Source of the DNA: Lentisphaeria bacterium UBA1724
GTDB lineage: Bacteria; Verrucomicrobiota; Lentisphaeria; Oligosphaerales; Oligosphaeraceae
NCBI GenBank assembly: GCA_002315885.1
Contig: DCIO01000120.1
Location: forward strand, 38,196-50,791
Length of the DNA: 12,596 nt
Direction of reading: 5' to 3'
Positions 5,982 to 12,596 of this stretch are shown here, one piece after another (within the stretch, counting starts at the first letter, position 1; each line of letters starts with the position of its first letter). The notes under the pieces were generated by a model. That model did not search any database, had not been told where the DNA came from, and saw nothing but the letters and a program-made list of their open reading frames with translations. A program made the translations under genes and the position numbers.

Positions 5982-7177
5982 TAGAAATTGGTCTGAGCCC
6001 ACACAACTAGTGTACCAGGCTCCGTGGGTTCAATGCGACCTGACTTGGCGGCTGCGGGACGAATCCAGGAGGTACCGCGGGAGGCGATGGTACGGGCGCC
6101 ATTGGCCTCCACTAGTGCGGCTTCCCCGGAGACGACGATAAAGAGTCCCATCACATCGGGGTGGTCTTCCAGATTGCACGCGGCATCCCGATAGAAGGTC
6201 AGGCGGAATTTTTCGGTAGGAGCCTGGTATTCCAGAACCTGCCCATTGCCTATATCGGTAGCTTTCGGGGTAACCATCTGGTAGCCCGTACGATCAAAAT
6301 CCACCGTATTCAGCAGGGTCTTCACATCCACGGCCTTTGGGGTAAGACCAGCGCGGATGACATTGTCGGAATTCGTCATGCACTCGATGCCCGCGCCCTT
6401 CTGATAGGCGTGGGGGGAATTGGGTGCCAGGAAAAGGGACTGCCCGGGTTCCAGAGTCACCTGATTCAGCAGATAGGCGAAAAGTGTTCCCCGATCCCCA
6501 GGATAGACTTCGCTCAAGGAAAGGAAGAGCTTGTCCGCAGGGGAAAGATGGCCTTCACGGGCATTCAGTTCCTGAAGCGCGTTTGTCAGCATGGCAGCCA
6601 AGGGCACCGCATCCAGAGCAAAGAGCGCCTCCACCAGCGCACGCAGGGTAGCCTCACCATTGCGCCAGAGTGCCAACCAGGGAAGAAAAGCCTTCACGGC
6701 TTCCAAATCCGCCAGGATGTCCGTGATGCCACGGAACCCCGCCAGGGCCTGGAATTGCCCCAGAGCGATAATGATTTCCGTCTTGTCGTTGGGGTCGGGA
6801 TAGAGCTCCGGATGAGTGGCGTGCAGCGTCACAGCGGATTTTGCATCGGGATGGCTCTGGATGGACAGCGGTGCACTGCAGGTCAGCACCTTGAAGAGGA
6901 ATGCCAACTGGGGCTTCACTTCTGCGGCGGCCTTGCCAAGCCAGGCAACGGGATCTTCCGCCACCACCTGGTCCAAGGGACGAAGGGCGCCGTCAGCGCC
7001 ATGGACCTGGCTCGGCAGGGACGCATGGGCTCCCAGCCAGAGCTCCGCCCAGGGCTCTTCGCCGGGCTCCTGCTGAAGCAGATCCGCAATCAACGGCTTG
7101 TCGCCCTGGTCGGCACGCTGGCCCCAGGCATAATGGCGTACACCGCCATCAAGACGATAGAAGGTATTCAGAGACAT
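5981..7177 (-). CDS. manA: Mannose-6-phosphate isomerase, class I
   Basis: The zinc enzyme interconverts mannose 6-phosphate and fructose 6-phosphate, linking mannose use and GDP-mannose synthesis to glycolysis. The 398-residue length fits the family (E. coli ManA has 391). Marks are HYAWGQ (15-20), LFKVLTCSAPLSIQSHPD (94-111), ELYPDPNDKTEIIIAL (124-139), SLFLAPNSPHAYQKGAGIECM (247-267) and the SDNVIRAGLTPKAVDV segment (270-285). Q107, H109, E134 and H256 match the four zinc ligands of type I enzymes, and R275 lies in the conserved NVIRAGLT loop. The C-terminal part is the second cupin domain. The gene starts 15 bp after the sigma-factor gene, with only a weak CGAG upstream of the ATG, which suggests translational coupling. 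A link to the GH130 phosphorylase 5 kb away is plausible but only by pathway. Confidence 0.96.
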   Translation of the reverse strand: MSLNTFYRLDGGVRHYAWGQRADQGDKPLIADLLQQEPGEEPWAELWLGAHASLPSQVHGADGALRPLDQVVAEDPVAWLGKAAAEVKPQLAFLFKVLTCSAPLSIQSHPDAKSAVTLHATHPELYPDPNDKTEIIIALGQFQALAGFRGITDILADLEAVKAFLPWLALWRNGEATLRALVEALFALDAVPLAAMLTNALQELNAREGHLSPADKLFLSLSEVYPGDRGTLFAYLLNQVTLEPGQSLFLAPNSPHAYQKGAGIECMTNSDNVIRAGLTPKAVDVKTLLNTVDFDRTGYQMVTPKATDIGNGQVLEYQAPTEKFRLTFYRDAACNLEDHPDVMGLFIVVSGEAALVEANGARTIASRGTSWIRPAAAKSGRIEPTEPGTLVVWAQTNF

Positions 7178-7192
7178 CTCGAAAAAAGGGAA

Positions 7193-7798
7193 TTAAGCTT
7201 CCTCCAGCCACTTATGACGAAGGATTTCAAATGCGTGATGCACACGCCAAAGGGCAGTGCCCAAGGGGATATGCTCTTTTTCGGCGATTTCCTGGAAGGA
7301 TAGATTTCCGTCCATGCGGTCTTCCACAACCGCCTTTAATTCTGCGGGGAGTTGATTGCAGAGTCGTCGAAGCTGTTCCGCATCGCTACTGGCCATCAGG
7401 GTATGCAGGGGGTCGCTGGCCACGCTGGCGGGCACATCCGTATCCGCGACAGGCAAATCCGTGGGAGCACCAGAGGCGATCTCGAACTTCCCGTGCCGCG
7501 CCGCATCAATGGCGAGATTTCGGGCAACGCGGAAAAGCCATGGTCCCAGAACGCCATTCTGAAGATGCGACGGAGGCACGTCCAATAGCTTCAGAAATAC
7601 TTCCTGCGCCACATCCTTCGCCAAATCCGGAGAAGGGAGATAGCGCGCGGCGTACTCGACCAGGGCCGTCTGATAACGCTCCACGAGCGTCTGGACGGCA
7701 TCCTGGTCACCTGCCACAAGCCGCTGGAGGAGTTCCTGGTCGGAAGGCACCTCCTGCGGCGTATTCGTCTGGTTCGAATCGTCAGTCAAATTAGTCAA
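7193..7798 (-). CDS. ECF-type RNA polymerase sigma factor (sigma-70 family)
   Basis: A 201-residue two-domain sigma factor that would direct RNA polymerase to alternative promoters. Region 2 spans about 20-104: DQELLQRLVAGDQDAV, then LAKDVAQEVFLKLL (59-72) and GPWLFRVARNLAIDAARHGK (85-104), the core-binding and -10 recognition segments. A linker of about 35 residues leads to region 4 (about 140-197), where LPAELKAVVEDRMDGNLSFQEIAEKEHIPLGTALWRVHHA is the -35-binding helix-turn-helix. No ATG occurs before residue 135, so a non-ATG start is needed; the TTG at 7798-7796, overlapping the end of ilvE by 8 bp and preceded by AAGG, fits best, with the TTG of codon 4 as the alternative. No anti-sigma factor or membrane protein lies next to it; manA follows after 15 bp. 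Confidence 0.88.
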   Translation of the reverse strand: MTNLTDDSNQTNTPQEVPSDQELLQRLVAGDQDAVQTLVERYQTALVEYAARYLPSPDLAKDVAQEVFLKLLDVPPSHLQNGVLGPWLFRVARNLAIDAARHGKFEIASGAPTDLPVADTDVPASVASDPLHTLMASSDAEQLRRLCNQLPAELKAVVEDRMDGNLSFQEIAEKEHIPLGTALWRVHHAFEILRHKWLEEA

Positions 7799-8813
7799 TG
7801 ACCTTCAGCCAGCCGTGAGTATCGGGAGCCTTGCCCCACTGGATGCCAGTGTAGGCATCGTAGAGCTTCTGGCAGACGGGACCGCAGCCCTGGCTGTCGG
7901 AAATCTTGAAATGCTCGCCAGTGCTCAGGCGGACGATTTCGTTGACGGGGGTGATGACCACTGCGGTACCGCAGGCAGCCACTTCGGCGAAGGTACCGAT
8001 TTCCTTCTCGAAATCGATGGGGCGCACTTCCACCTCGATGCCCAGATCCTTGGCAACCTGCTGCAGACCATTATTGGTGATGCTGGGCAGGACGGAACGG
8101 GAAGCGGGAGTCACATACTTGCCGTCTTTGGTGATGGCGATGAAGTTGGAGGAACCGAACTCTTCCACATACTTGTGCTGTGCGGCATCCAAGTAGAGGT
8201 CTACGGCATAGCCATTCTTGTGGGCCATCTCGTGGGAGAGGAGGCTGGCGGCATAGTTGCCCGCCAACTTCACATTGCCGGTACCGCGGGGTGCGGCGCG
8301 GTCATAGTCGTCAACGATGCACGCCTTGACAGCCTGCAGACCGCCCTTGTAGTATGCGCCGACGGGGACCACCATGACGATGAAGGTGTATTCGGTGGCG
8401 GGGGCGACACCGATCTGGGGACCAGTGCCCAGCAGCAGAGGACGGATGTAGAGAGTCGCGCCAGTGCCGTAGGGAGGAATCCACTCCTCGTTGGCCTTGA
8501 CCACCCGGTCCACTGCCTCACAGAAGAGTTCCACGGGCACGGGAGCCATGCAGGTGCGTTCGGCGGAATTGAAGAGGCGGGTCGCGTTCATCTCTTCGCG
8601 GAAGACGCGGATCTTGCCATCCTCGCCACGATAGGCCTTGAGGCCTTCGAAAGCGGCCTGACCATAGTGCAGGCACTCTGCGGCGATGGAGAGAGTGATG
8701 AAGGGTTTGTCCTTCAGTTCGCCATTATCCCACTTGCCATCTTTCCAGTGGTATTCGATGTGGAAGGAAGTGGGGCGATAAGAGAATGTCAGATTCGACC
8801 AATCAAGATCCAT
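7791..8813 (-). CDS. ilvE: Branched-chain amino acid aminotransferase (class IV, type II BCAT)
   Basis: This PLP enzyme makes the last step of leucine, isoleucine and valine synthesis (and the first of their breakdown) with 2-oxoglutarate/glutamate. Numbering from the chosen start (340 residues): HYGQAAFEGLKAYR (49-62), LYIRPLLLGTG (121-131), the PLP lysine K182 in GTGNVKLAGNYAASL (177-191), the signature E-F-G-S-S-N (218-223) and CGTAVVITPV (281-290). Two ATGs lie 6 bp apart (8819 and 8813). GGAG upstream of them is only 3 bp from the first but 9 bp from the second, so MDLDWSNL at 8813 is preferred; the difference is two residues. It is the first gene of the minus-strand group next to the divergent region, and its stop overlaps the start of the sigma-factor gene. 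Confidence 0.96.
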   Translation of the reverse strand: MDLDWSNLTFSYRPTSFHIEYHWKDGKWDNGELKDKPFITLSIAAECLHYGQAAFEGLKAYRGEDGKIRVFREEMNATRLFNSAERTCMAPVPVELFCEAVDRVVKANEEWIPPYGTGATLYIRPLLLGTGPQIGVAPATEYTFIVMVVPVGAYYKGGLQAVKACIVDDYDRAAPRGTGNVKLAGNYAASLLSHEMAHKNGYAVDLYLDAAQHKYVEEFGSSNFIAITKDGKYVTPASRSVLPSITNNGLQQVAKDLGIEVEVRPIDFEKEIGTFAEVAACGTAVVITPVNEIVRLSTGEHFKISDSQGCGPVCQKLYDAYTGIQWGKAPDTHGWLKVID

Positions 8814-8819
8814 TGTCAT

Positions 8820-9072
8820 TTACTCCTTTTGTATAGAGGGGACGACCCAGTGATAGGGGAAATTTCATGTCCGTTTATTATGGACAAAATTCGTAATATA
8901 ACGCATATACCGCAAAAAGATACGCCAAAGAAGAATGTTCACGCACTCCCCTTCCCCAATCAACAGGAGATATTTTCGTTCTTGTTCCAGGGACTCACGA
9001 GTGTATTCTCTACGGAAGACGTATTATTTCCCAATGAGGAATTAAATTAAACCCTGTTTACGCTATACGATT
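8820..9072. promoter_or_regulatory. Divergent intergenic region between ilvE and the kinase-like gene
   Basis: About 250 bp, AT-richer than the genes around it, where promoters for both directions are expected. Visible are a strong ilvE ribosome-binding site (AAAGGAG on the minus strand just upstream of 8819) and an inverted repeat TGTCC (8868-8872) / GGACA (8882-8886) with a 9-bp spacer. TATTAT (9022-9027) is a possible plus-strand -10 but lacks a matching -35. An open frame of 56 codons on the plus strand (8880-9050, MDKIRNITHI...PNEELN) lies here without a Shine-Dalgarno sequence and without a known family; I do not call it a gene. Confidence 0.45.
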
Positions 9073-9804
9073 ATGTCTTCCGTCTCTTCTGACAAATTGA
9101 TTTTGGAGCCTGGGCTGGAACTTCCTCCGTTGCCTGAATTGTTCCAGCAGAGCACGCTCGTGCGCGGGGCCACCTCCGCAGCCACGGGGGAGCTACTCCA
9201 TTGGGAGGCCCCCAATGGCGTCCAGTATCTCCTCAAGACCTTTGCAAGAAAATCCTGGTTTTCCCGTGTGATATTTGGCCGTTCCAGTATTAAGAGAGAA
9301 TGGCGGATGCTGAACATCCTGAAAGAGAAAGGCATTCTCTGCGCACCGGCCCCTACTGCGAAGATTGGTGGACATACGATTGTGATGGAGTTCATTCCAG
9401 GCAAAAAGTTGGAAAGCCTCCATCACTATCGGCGTGAAAATCTGCCTCCGCCGCCTAAGACATTTTATCTTTCCCTTCAAGCAATTCTCCACGACCTGCA
9501 TGAACACGGCATAGCCCACGGGGATTTTCGGCGGGCCAATATCATGGTGCAACCAGACAACACACCACGCCTTGTGGACTGGGCCACCGCACGGAACTCG
9601 GAGACCTCCAGCAATCTCTTTTTCCGACAGGTGATTCGTTCGGACGACTATTCCCTCGTGAAGGTCCTATCCGACTCCTGTCCCGAGATTCTAACGGCCA
9701 CAGAACGCGCCGCCGCAAAGCCAGGTCCCCTTCTTCGTCTTGGGCGTTTTTTCCGTCAGAGAATCTACCGACACATTCTCAAACCTTTGTGGAAGAAAGA
9801 GTAA
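9073..9804 (+). CDS. Protein-kinase-fold protein (LPS kinase/RIO-like small kinase)
   Basis: A 243-residue kinase-like protein that would transfer phosphate from ATP to a sugar, lipid or protein. In order: VQYLLKTFAR with K55 as the ATP-binding lysine, the helix residue E76 in SIKREWRML, a hinge at VMEFIPGKKL (104-113), the catalytic loop HGDFRRAN (149-156) with D151 and N156, and D169 in LVDWATA replacing DFG. The compact lobe and the HGDxxxxN loop recall WaaP/KdkA lipopolysaccharide kinases and RIO/Bud32-type kinases. The C-terminus (218-243) is strongly basic and may lie on the membrane. The ATG has no Shine-Dalgarno sequence. A metallophosphoesterase gene follows 56 bp downstream. The fold is clear; the substrate is not, and sugar phosphorylation of the envelope is only one option. 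Confidence 0.75.
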   Translation: MSSVSSDKLILEPGLELPPLPELFQQSTLVRGATSAATGELLHWEAPNGVQYLLKTFARKSWFSRVIFGRSSIKREWRMLNILKEKGILCAPAPTAKIGGHTIVMEFIPGKKLESLHHYRRENLPPPPKTFYLSLQAILHDLHEHGIAHGDFRRANIMVQPDNTPRLVDWATARNSETSSNLFFRQVIRSDDYSLVKVLSDSCPEILTATERAAAKPGPLLRLGRFFRQRIYRHILKPLWKKE

Positions 9805-9860
9805 CATACGACGGTCCTTTCCGTTAATCTTTCGACTGCAATTTCAACCTTTTTTCATCC

Positions 9861-10499
9861 ATGCGCATTCTCTTCTTTTCCGATCTCCACGAGAATTTCT
9901 CGTCATTGTCGAAACTCCCCGATGCAGATCTTGTGCTGATTGGCGGTGATTTCACCACACTTGGCACACCCGAGCACTTCCGGGAAGCCATCAAAATCGT
10001 CGAAAACCGCTTCCCGAAATTTCTGGCTGTAGCGGGGAACATGGATCCACCAGAAGCAGATAAAATTCTGGCGGAAATGGGGCATTTTCTGCCCCAGGAG
10101 ACAACTGCCGTGAAAGGCGTGAAGTGCCTGGGAGTCTCAGGCAGCCACAAATGCCCCCGCCCTACCCCCTACGAGTGGTATGACGCCGAAATGGACAAGC
10201 GACTCGCTGCAATCCCCGAAGGAGCTCTCGACCTCTTGGTCACCCACGCTCCCCCCATGGGCTTCGGCGCAGACGTCATCCCAAATGGCATGCACGTGGG
10301 CAGCCACGCCATCGCCAATTTCGCCAAAAGACTCCACCCGAGATTTCATCTCTGCGGACACATCCATGAAGCCGCAGGGCTCTTTGATGAGGAGGGTACC
10401 CTACTCGTCAACTGCGGAGATTTCGGAGAAGCAGGCAATCACGCCGTCATCGAATTACTGGACGGCCAGGCCCCCGTTGTCACACTCCATCGTTCATAA
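9861..10499 (+). CDS. Calcineurin-like metallophosphoesterase
   Basis: A 212-residue two-metal phosphoesterase with all five motifs: SDLHEN (7-12; D8, H10), GGDFT (28-32; D30 bridging both metals), GNMD (59-62; N60), TH (128-129; H129) and GHIH (166-169; H167, H169). The short form and the GNMD variant place it near the YfcE/Icc-like group that cleaves phosphodiesters or phosphomonoesters; the substrate cannot be read from sequence. It has no signal peptide and should be cytoplasmic. No Shine-Dalgarno sequence precedes the ATG at 9861. It lies 56 bp after the kinase-like gene and 12 bp before the GH78 gene, so the three are probably co-transcribed. Confidence 0.88.
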   Translation: MRILFFSDLHENFSSLSKLPDADLVLIGGDFTTLGTPEHFREAIKIVENRFPKFLAVAGNMDPPEADKILAEMGHFLPQETTAVKGVKCLGVSGSHKCPRPTPYEWYDAEMDKRLAAIPEGALDLLVTHAPPMGFGADVIPNGMHVGSHAIANFAKRLHPRFHLCGHIHEAAGLFDEEGTLLVNCGDFGEAGNHAVIELLDGQAPVVTLHRS

Positions 10500-10511
10500 G
10501 GAACACAAATC

Positions 10512-12545
10512 ATGACAAATATTCATCAATTTCAGGGTTTCTGGATCACCAACAAGGACTTTGCGGAACTGGAACCACTCCAGGTTTTCCATCGTCAACT
10601 GGACACCACCAGCGTAAAACTCCCCGAGGACATGCTGAACCAGCATATCCTCTTCCGGAAGAATTTCCGACTGGACCAGGTTCCTGGCAAGGCGATACTC
10701 TTCGTCACCGCCGACGACTTCTACAAGCTCTACGTGAATGGTCAGTATGTGGCAGAAGGCCCCACCAGTTGCTACTGCTTCGCATACAACTACAACACCC
10801 TGGACATCACCCCATATCTTCACGAGGGCGAGAATACCATCGCCTTCCACACATATTATCTGGGTTACGTGAACCGCGTCTTCGTCTCCGCAGACCACCA
10901 GCAGGGTCTGCTCTGCGATTTGGAAGTCGATGGGAAGACCATCCTCTCTTCCGACGAGACCTTCAAGACCGCCATCCATACCGCCTATACTTCCATCGGG
11001 GTCGTGGGGTATCACACGGGCTTCATGGAACGCTATGACGCCAATGCCCCCGAGGTGGATTTCATCGAACCCGATTTCAATGATAGTTCCTGGGAATACG
11101 CCAGCAAACGCAAGCATACGAACTACACCTTGAAACCCCAGCCCTCGGAGATGGTGGTCACGGAAGAAATCCAGCCGGCATTCACCGAGATTCGGGATGA
11201 CAGGCTATTTGTGGATTTTGGCCAGACCTACGTAGGAAATATCTCTTTCCAGGTCCGTGGTCCCGAAAATGCCCAAATCAACCTCTACATGGGTCAGGAA
11301 CTCAACGAGGATGGCACCGTGCGCTTCAAGATGCGCTGTTACTGCGAATACCACGAGGAGTTCGTGCTTTCAGACCGGAAGGTGGATACATATATCCCCT
11401 ACGACTACAAATCCTACCGCTATGCGGAGATCCAATTCCCGGAAGGCGCAGTGCTGGTTCCCGGCAGTCTGAAATTCCTCTCCCGCCACTACCCCTTCGA
11501 ACTCAAGGCGAAATTCCAAGGCCGCAATGAGATGGAAAAGCGCATCTGGGATTTGTGCGTCAATTCCCTCCACTACGGCACCCAGGAAGTGCTGATGGAC
11601 TGCATGGACCGGGAAAAGGGCTACTACCTGGGAGACGGATGTTATACGCTCATCACCCGCTGCGTCCTCACACAGGATTTCTCCATGATGCCCGTCTTCT
11701 ATGATGATTTCCTGCGGACAAAATTCATCACGCCCACGCTCATCACCTGCGCCAACTGCTCCATGGTCCAGGAAATCGGAGAATACCCCCTTATCATGGT
11801 CTTTACTCTCCTGGCATGGGAACACCTCACACATGATGTGGAAAAGATCCGCACATACATCCCCGCCATGAAGGAGTTGCTGGACGACTATGCCAAGGAA
11901 TACGCACGGGAAGACGGCATGCTCTGCAATATGAACAAGTGGCTTGTGGTGGAATGGCCTGACAACTTCCGCGACGGCTATGACGTGGATCTGACCGAAG
12001 GCAAGCTGAATCCCGTGGCACACGTTGCCCTGGAGGCATACTACATCGGCGCCATCAAGGCATTGAACCGCCTGTGCGTCATCTGCGGAGAGCCCATCTA
12101 TCGGGATAGCTCTGCCCTAGAACAGACCTTCTTCAAGCTCTTCTACGACCAGGAGGCGGGGCTCTACAAGGACAGCGAGTCCTCCAGCCACCATAGCTTC
12201 CCCGGAAATATGTTCCCCTACTTCTTCGAACTCTATCCCGACGACCGCTTCAAGAAGAACGCCCTAACCATGATCAAGGAGAAGCGCCTGACTTGCTCCC
12301 TGCTCTTCACTTCCTTCCCCACACTGGCCGCACTGCAACGGGATGGCGAAGAGGACCTGCTCCACGACCTGATCACTGACGCAGAGGCCTGGCCCAAGAT
12401 GCTGGCGGATGGCGCCACCACCTCCTTCGAGGGATGGTGCCGAGATTCCAAGTGGAACACCTCACTCTTCCACCTGACACTCTCCGATGCCGCCGCATTC
12501 CTGGCGGACTTCCGCCCCGGAGACGCATACCACTTCGATTCTTGA
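10512..12545 (+). CDS. GH78 alpha-L-rhamnosidase-like glycoside hydrolase
   Basis: A 677-residue inverting glycosidase of the GH78 type, expected to release terminal alpha-L-rhamnose. The N-terminal 60-200 is a beta-sandwich (FVTADDFYKLYVNGQYVAEGP, 64-84, as in rhamnosidase N-domains), 205-335 a second beta domain with FVDFGQTYVGNISFQVRG (233-250), then an (alpha/alpha)6 barrel from about 340. The catalytic stretch DCMDREKGYYLGDG (363-376) matches the family pattern DCPxREKxGWLGD, with D363, E368 and D375 in the active site; the usual Pro is Met. E640 in GATTSFEGW fits the catalytic base. No signal peptide is present, so it is cytoplasmic and would need imported oligosaccharides. AAGGA lies 9 bp before the ATG. 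It ends 51 bp before the window edge; no terminator is visible there. Confidence 0.85.
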   Translation: MTNIHQFQGFWITNKDFAELEPLQVFHRQLDTTSVKLPEDMLNQHILFRKNFRLDQVPGKAILFVTADDFYKLYVNGQYVAEGPTSCYCFAYNYNTLDITPYLHEGENTIAFHTYYLGYVNRVFVSADHQQGLLCDLEVDGKTILSSDETFKTAIHTAYTSIGVVGYHTGFMERYDANAPEVDFIEPDFNDSSWEYASKRKHTNYTLKPQPSEMVVTEEIQPAFTEIRDDRLFVDFGQTYVGNISFQVRGPENAQINLYMGQELNEDGTVRFKMRCYCEYHEEFVLSDRKVDTYIPYDYKSYRYAEIQFPEGAVLVPGSLKFLSRHYPFELKAKFQGRNEMEKRIWDLCVNSLHYGTQEVLMDCMDREKGYYLGDGCYTLITRCVLTQDFSMMPVFYDDFLRTKFITPTLITCANCSMVQEIGEYPLIMVFTLLAWEHLTHDVEKIRTYIPAMKELLDDYAKEYAREDGMLCNMNKWLVVEWPDNFRDGYDVDLTEGKLNPVAHVALEAYYIGAIKALNRLCVICGEPIYRDSSALEQTFFKLFYDQEAGLYKDSESSSHHSFPGNMFPYFFELYPDDRFKKNALTMIKEKRLTCSLLFTSFPTLAALQRDGEEDLLHDLITDAEAWPKMLADGATTSFEGWCRDSKWNTSLFHLTLSDAAAFLADFRPGDAYHFDS

Positions 12546-12596
12546 TTCGGCATTCTCTTACGGCGCAATATCATTGCCTCGGGGGTTCTGTGCGAG

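Noticed and set aside
4366..6141. Plus-strand open frame of 591 codons opposite rpsA and the end of manA
   Set aside because: It lies antisense to a clear S1 gene, covers its terminator and palindrome, has no family resemblance and a His/Leu/Gln/Ala-rich composition typical of a reverse-strand shadow in GC-rich DNA.
6161..7303. Plus-strand open frame of 380 codons opposite manA
   Set aside because: It is antisense to manA, which has all zinc ligands and motifs; the frame shows no recognisable domain.
8867..8896. Nine-codon frame with AGGGG upstream, as a possible leader peptide
   Set aside because: It is too short, ends before any gene, carries no run of branched-chain amino acid codons, and no attenuator structure follows on the plus strand.
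7815..9050. Plus-strand open frame of 411 codons opposite ilvE
   Set aside because: It is the antisense shadow of ilvE over nearly its whole length; only its last 56 codons lie outside and are discussed separately.
10494..11117. Minus-strand open frame of 207 codons opposite the start of the GH78 gene
   Set aside because: It is antisense to well-supported GH78 coding sequence and has no recognisable domain.

Overview
The window is a stretch of bacterial chromosome with moderately high GC (by eye). It is densely coded, with no mobile-element genes, no CRISPR array and no RNA gene that I could recognise. Cytoplasmic carbohydrate-active enzymes (GH130, a DUF4434 barrel, GH78), the type of ribosomal protein S1, the sparse use of Shine-Dalgarno sequences and small GC-rich hairpin repeats just after stop codons would fit a carbohydrate-degrading member of the Planctomycetes-Verrucomicrobia-Lentisphaerae group, perhaps a gut Lentisphaerota (Victivallales). 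That placement is inference; no rRNA or other decisive marker is present.

Layout: seven genes on the minus strand fill roughly 100-8813, and three genes on the plus strand fill 9073-12545, diverging from a 250-bp intergenic region. Reading the minus strand in the direction of transcription, the first unit is ilvE (branched-chain aminotransferase), an ECF-type sigma factor that starts on a TTG overlapping the ilvE stop, manA (mannose-6-phosphate isomerase) and rpsA (ribosomal protein S1 with five S1 domains). It ends in a chain of three inverted repeats, the last of which is a good intrinsic terminator. The second unit is grpE-dnaJ, the co-chaperones of DnaK, ending in a textbook terminator. 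The third unit is a DUF4434 protein (putative TIM-barrel glycosidase) followed by a GH130 glycoside phosphorylase, ending in two tandem copies of a 24-bp hairpin repeat. The third copy of this repeat lies just after rpsA.

The plus-strand unit holds a small protein-kinase-fold protein resembling lipopolysaccharide/RIO-type kinases, a calcineurin-like metallophosphoesterase and a GH78 alpha-L-rhamnosidase-like enzyme 12 bp further on.

How the genes work together: the GH130 and DUF4434 proteins lack signal peptides, so they probably act on imported (manno-)oligosaccharides in the cytoplasm. A GH130 phosphorylase would release mannose 1-phosphate, and ManA links mannose 6-phosphate to fructose 6-phosphate; a phosphomannomutase, not seen here, would be needed to join the two. 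The GH78-like enzyme also looks cytoplasmic. The most interesting points are the DUF4434-GH130 pair, the hairpin repeat that supplies a stop codon, the multi-hairpin 3' end of rpsA, and an ECF sigma factor without a visible anti-sigma partner inside a housekeeping cluster.
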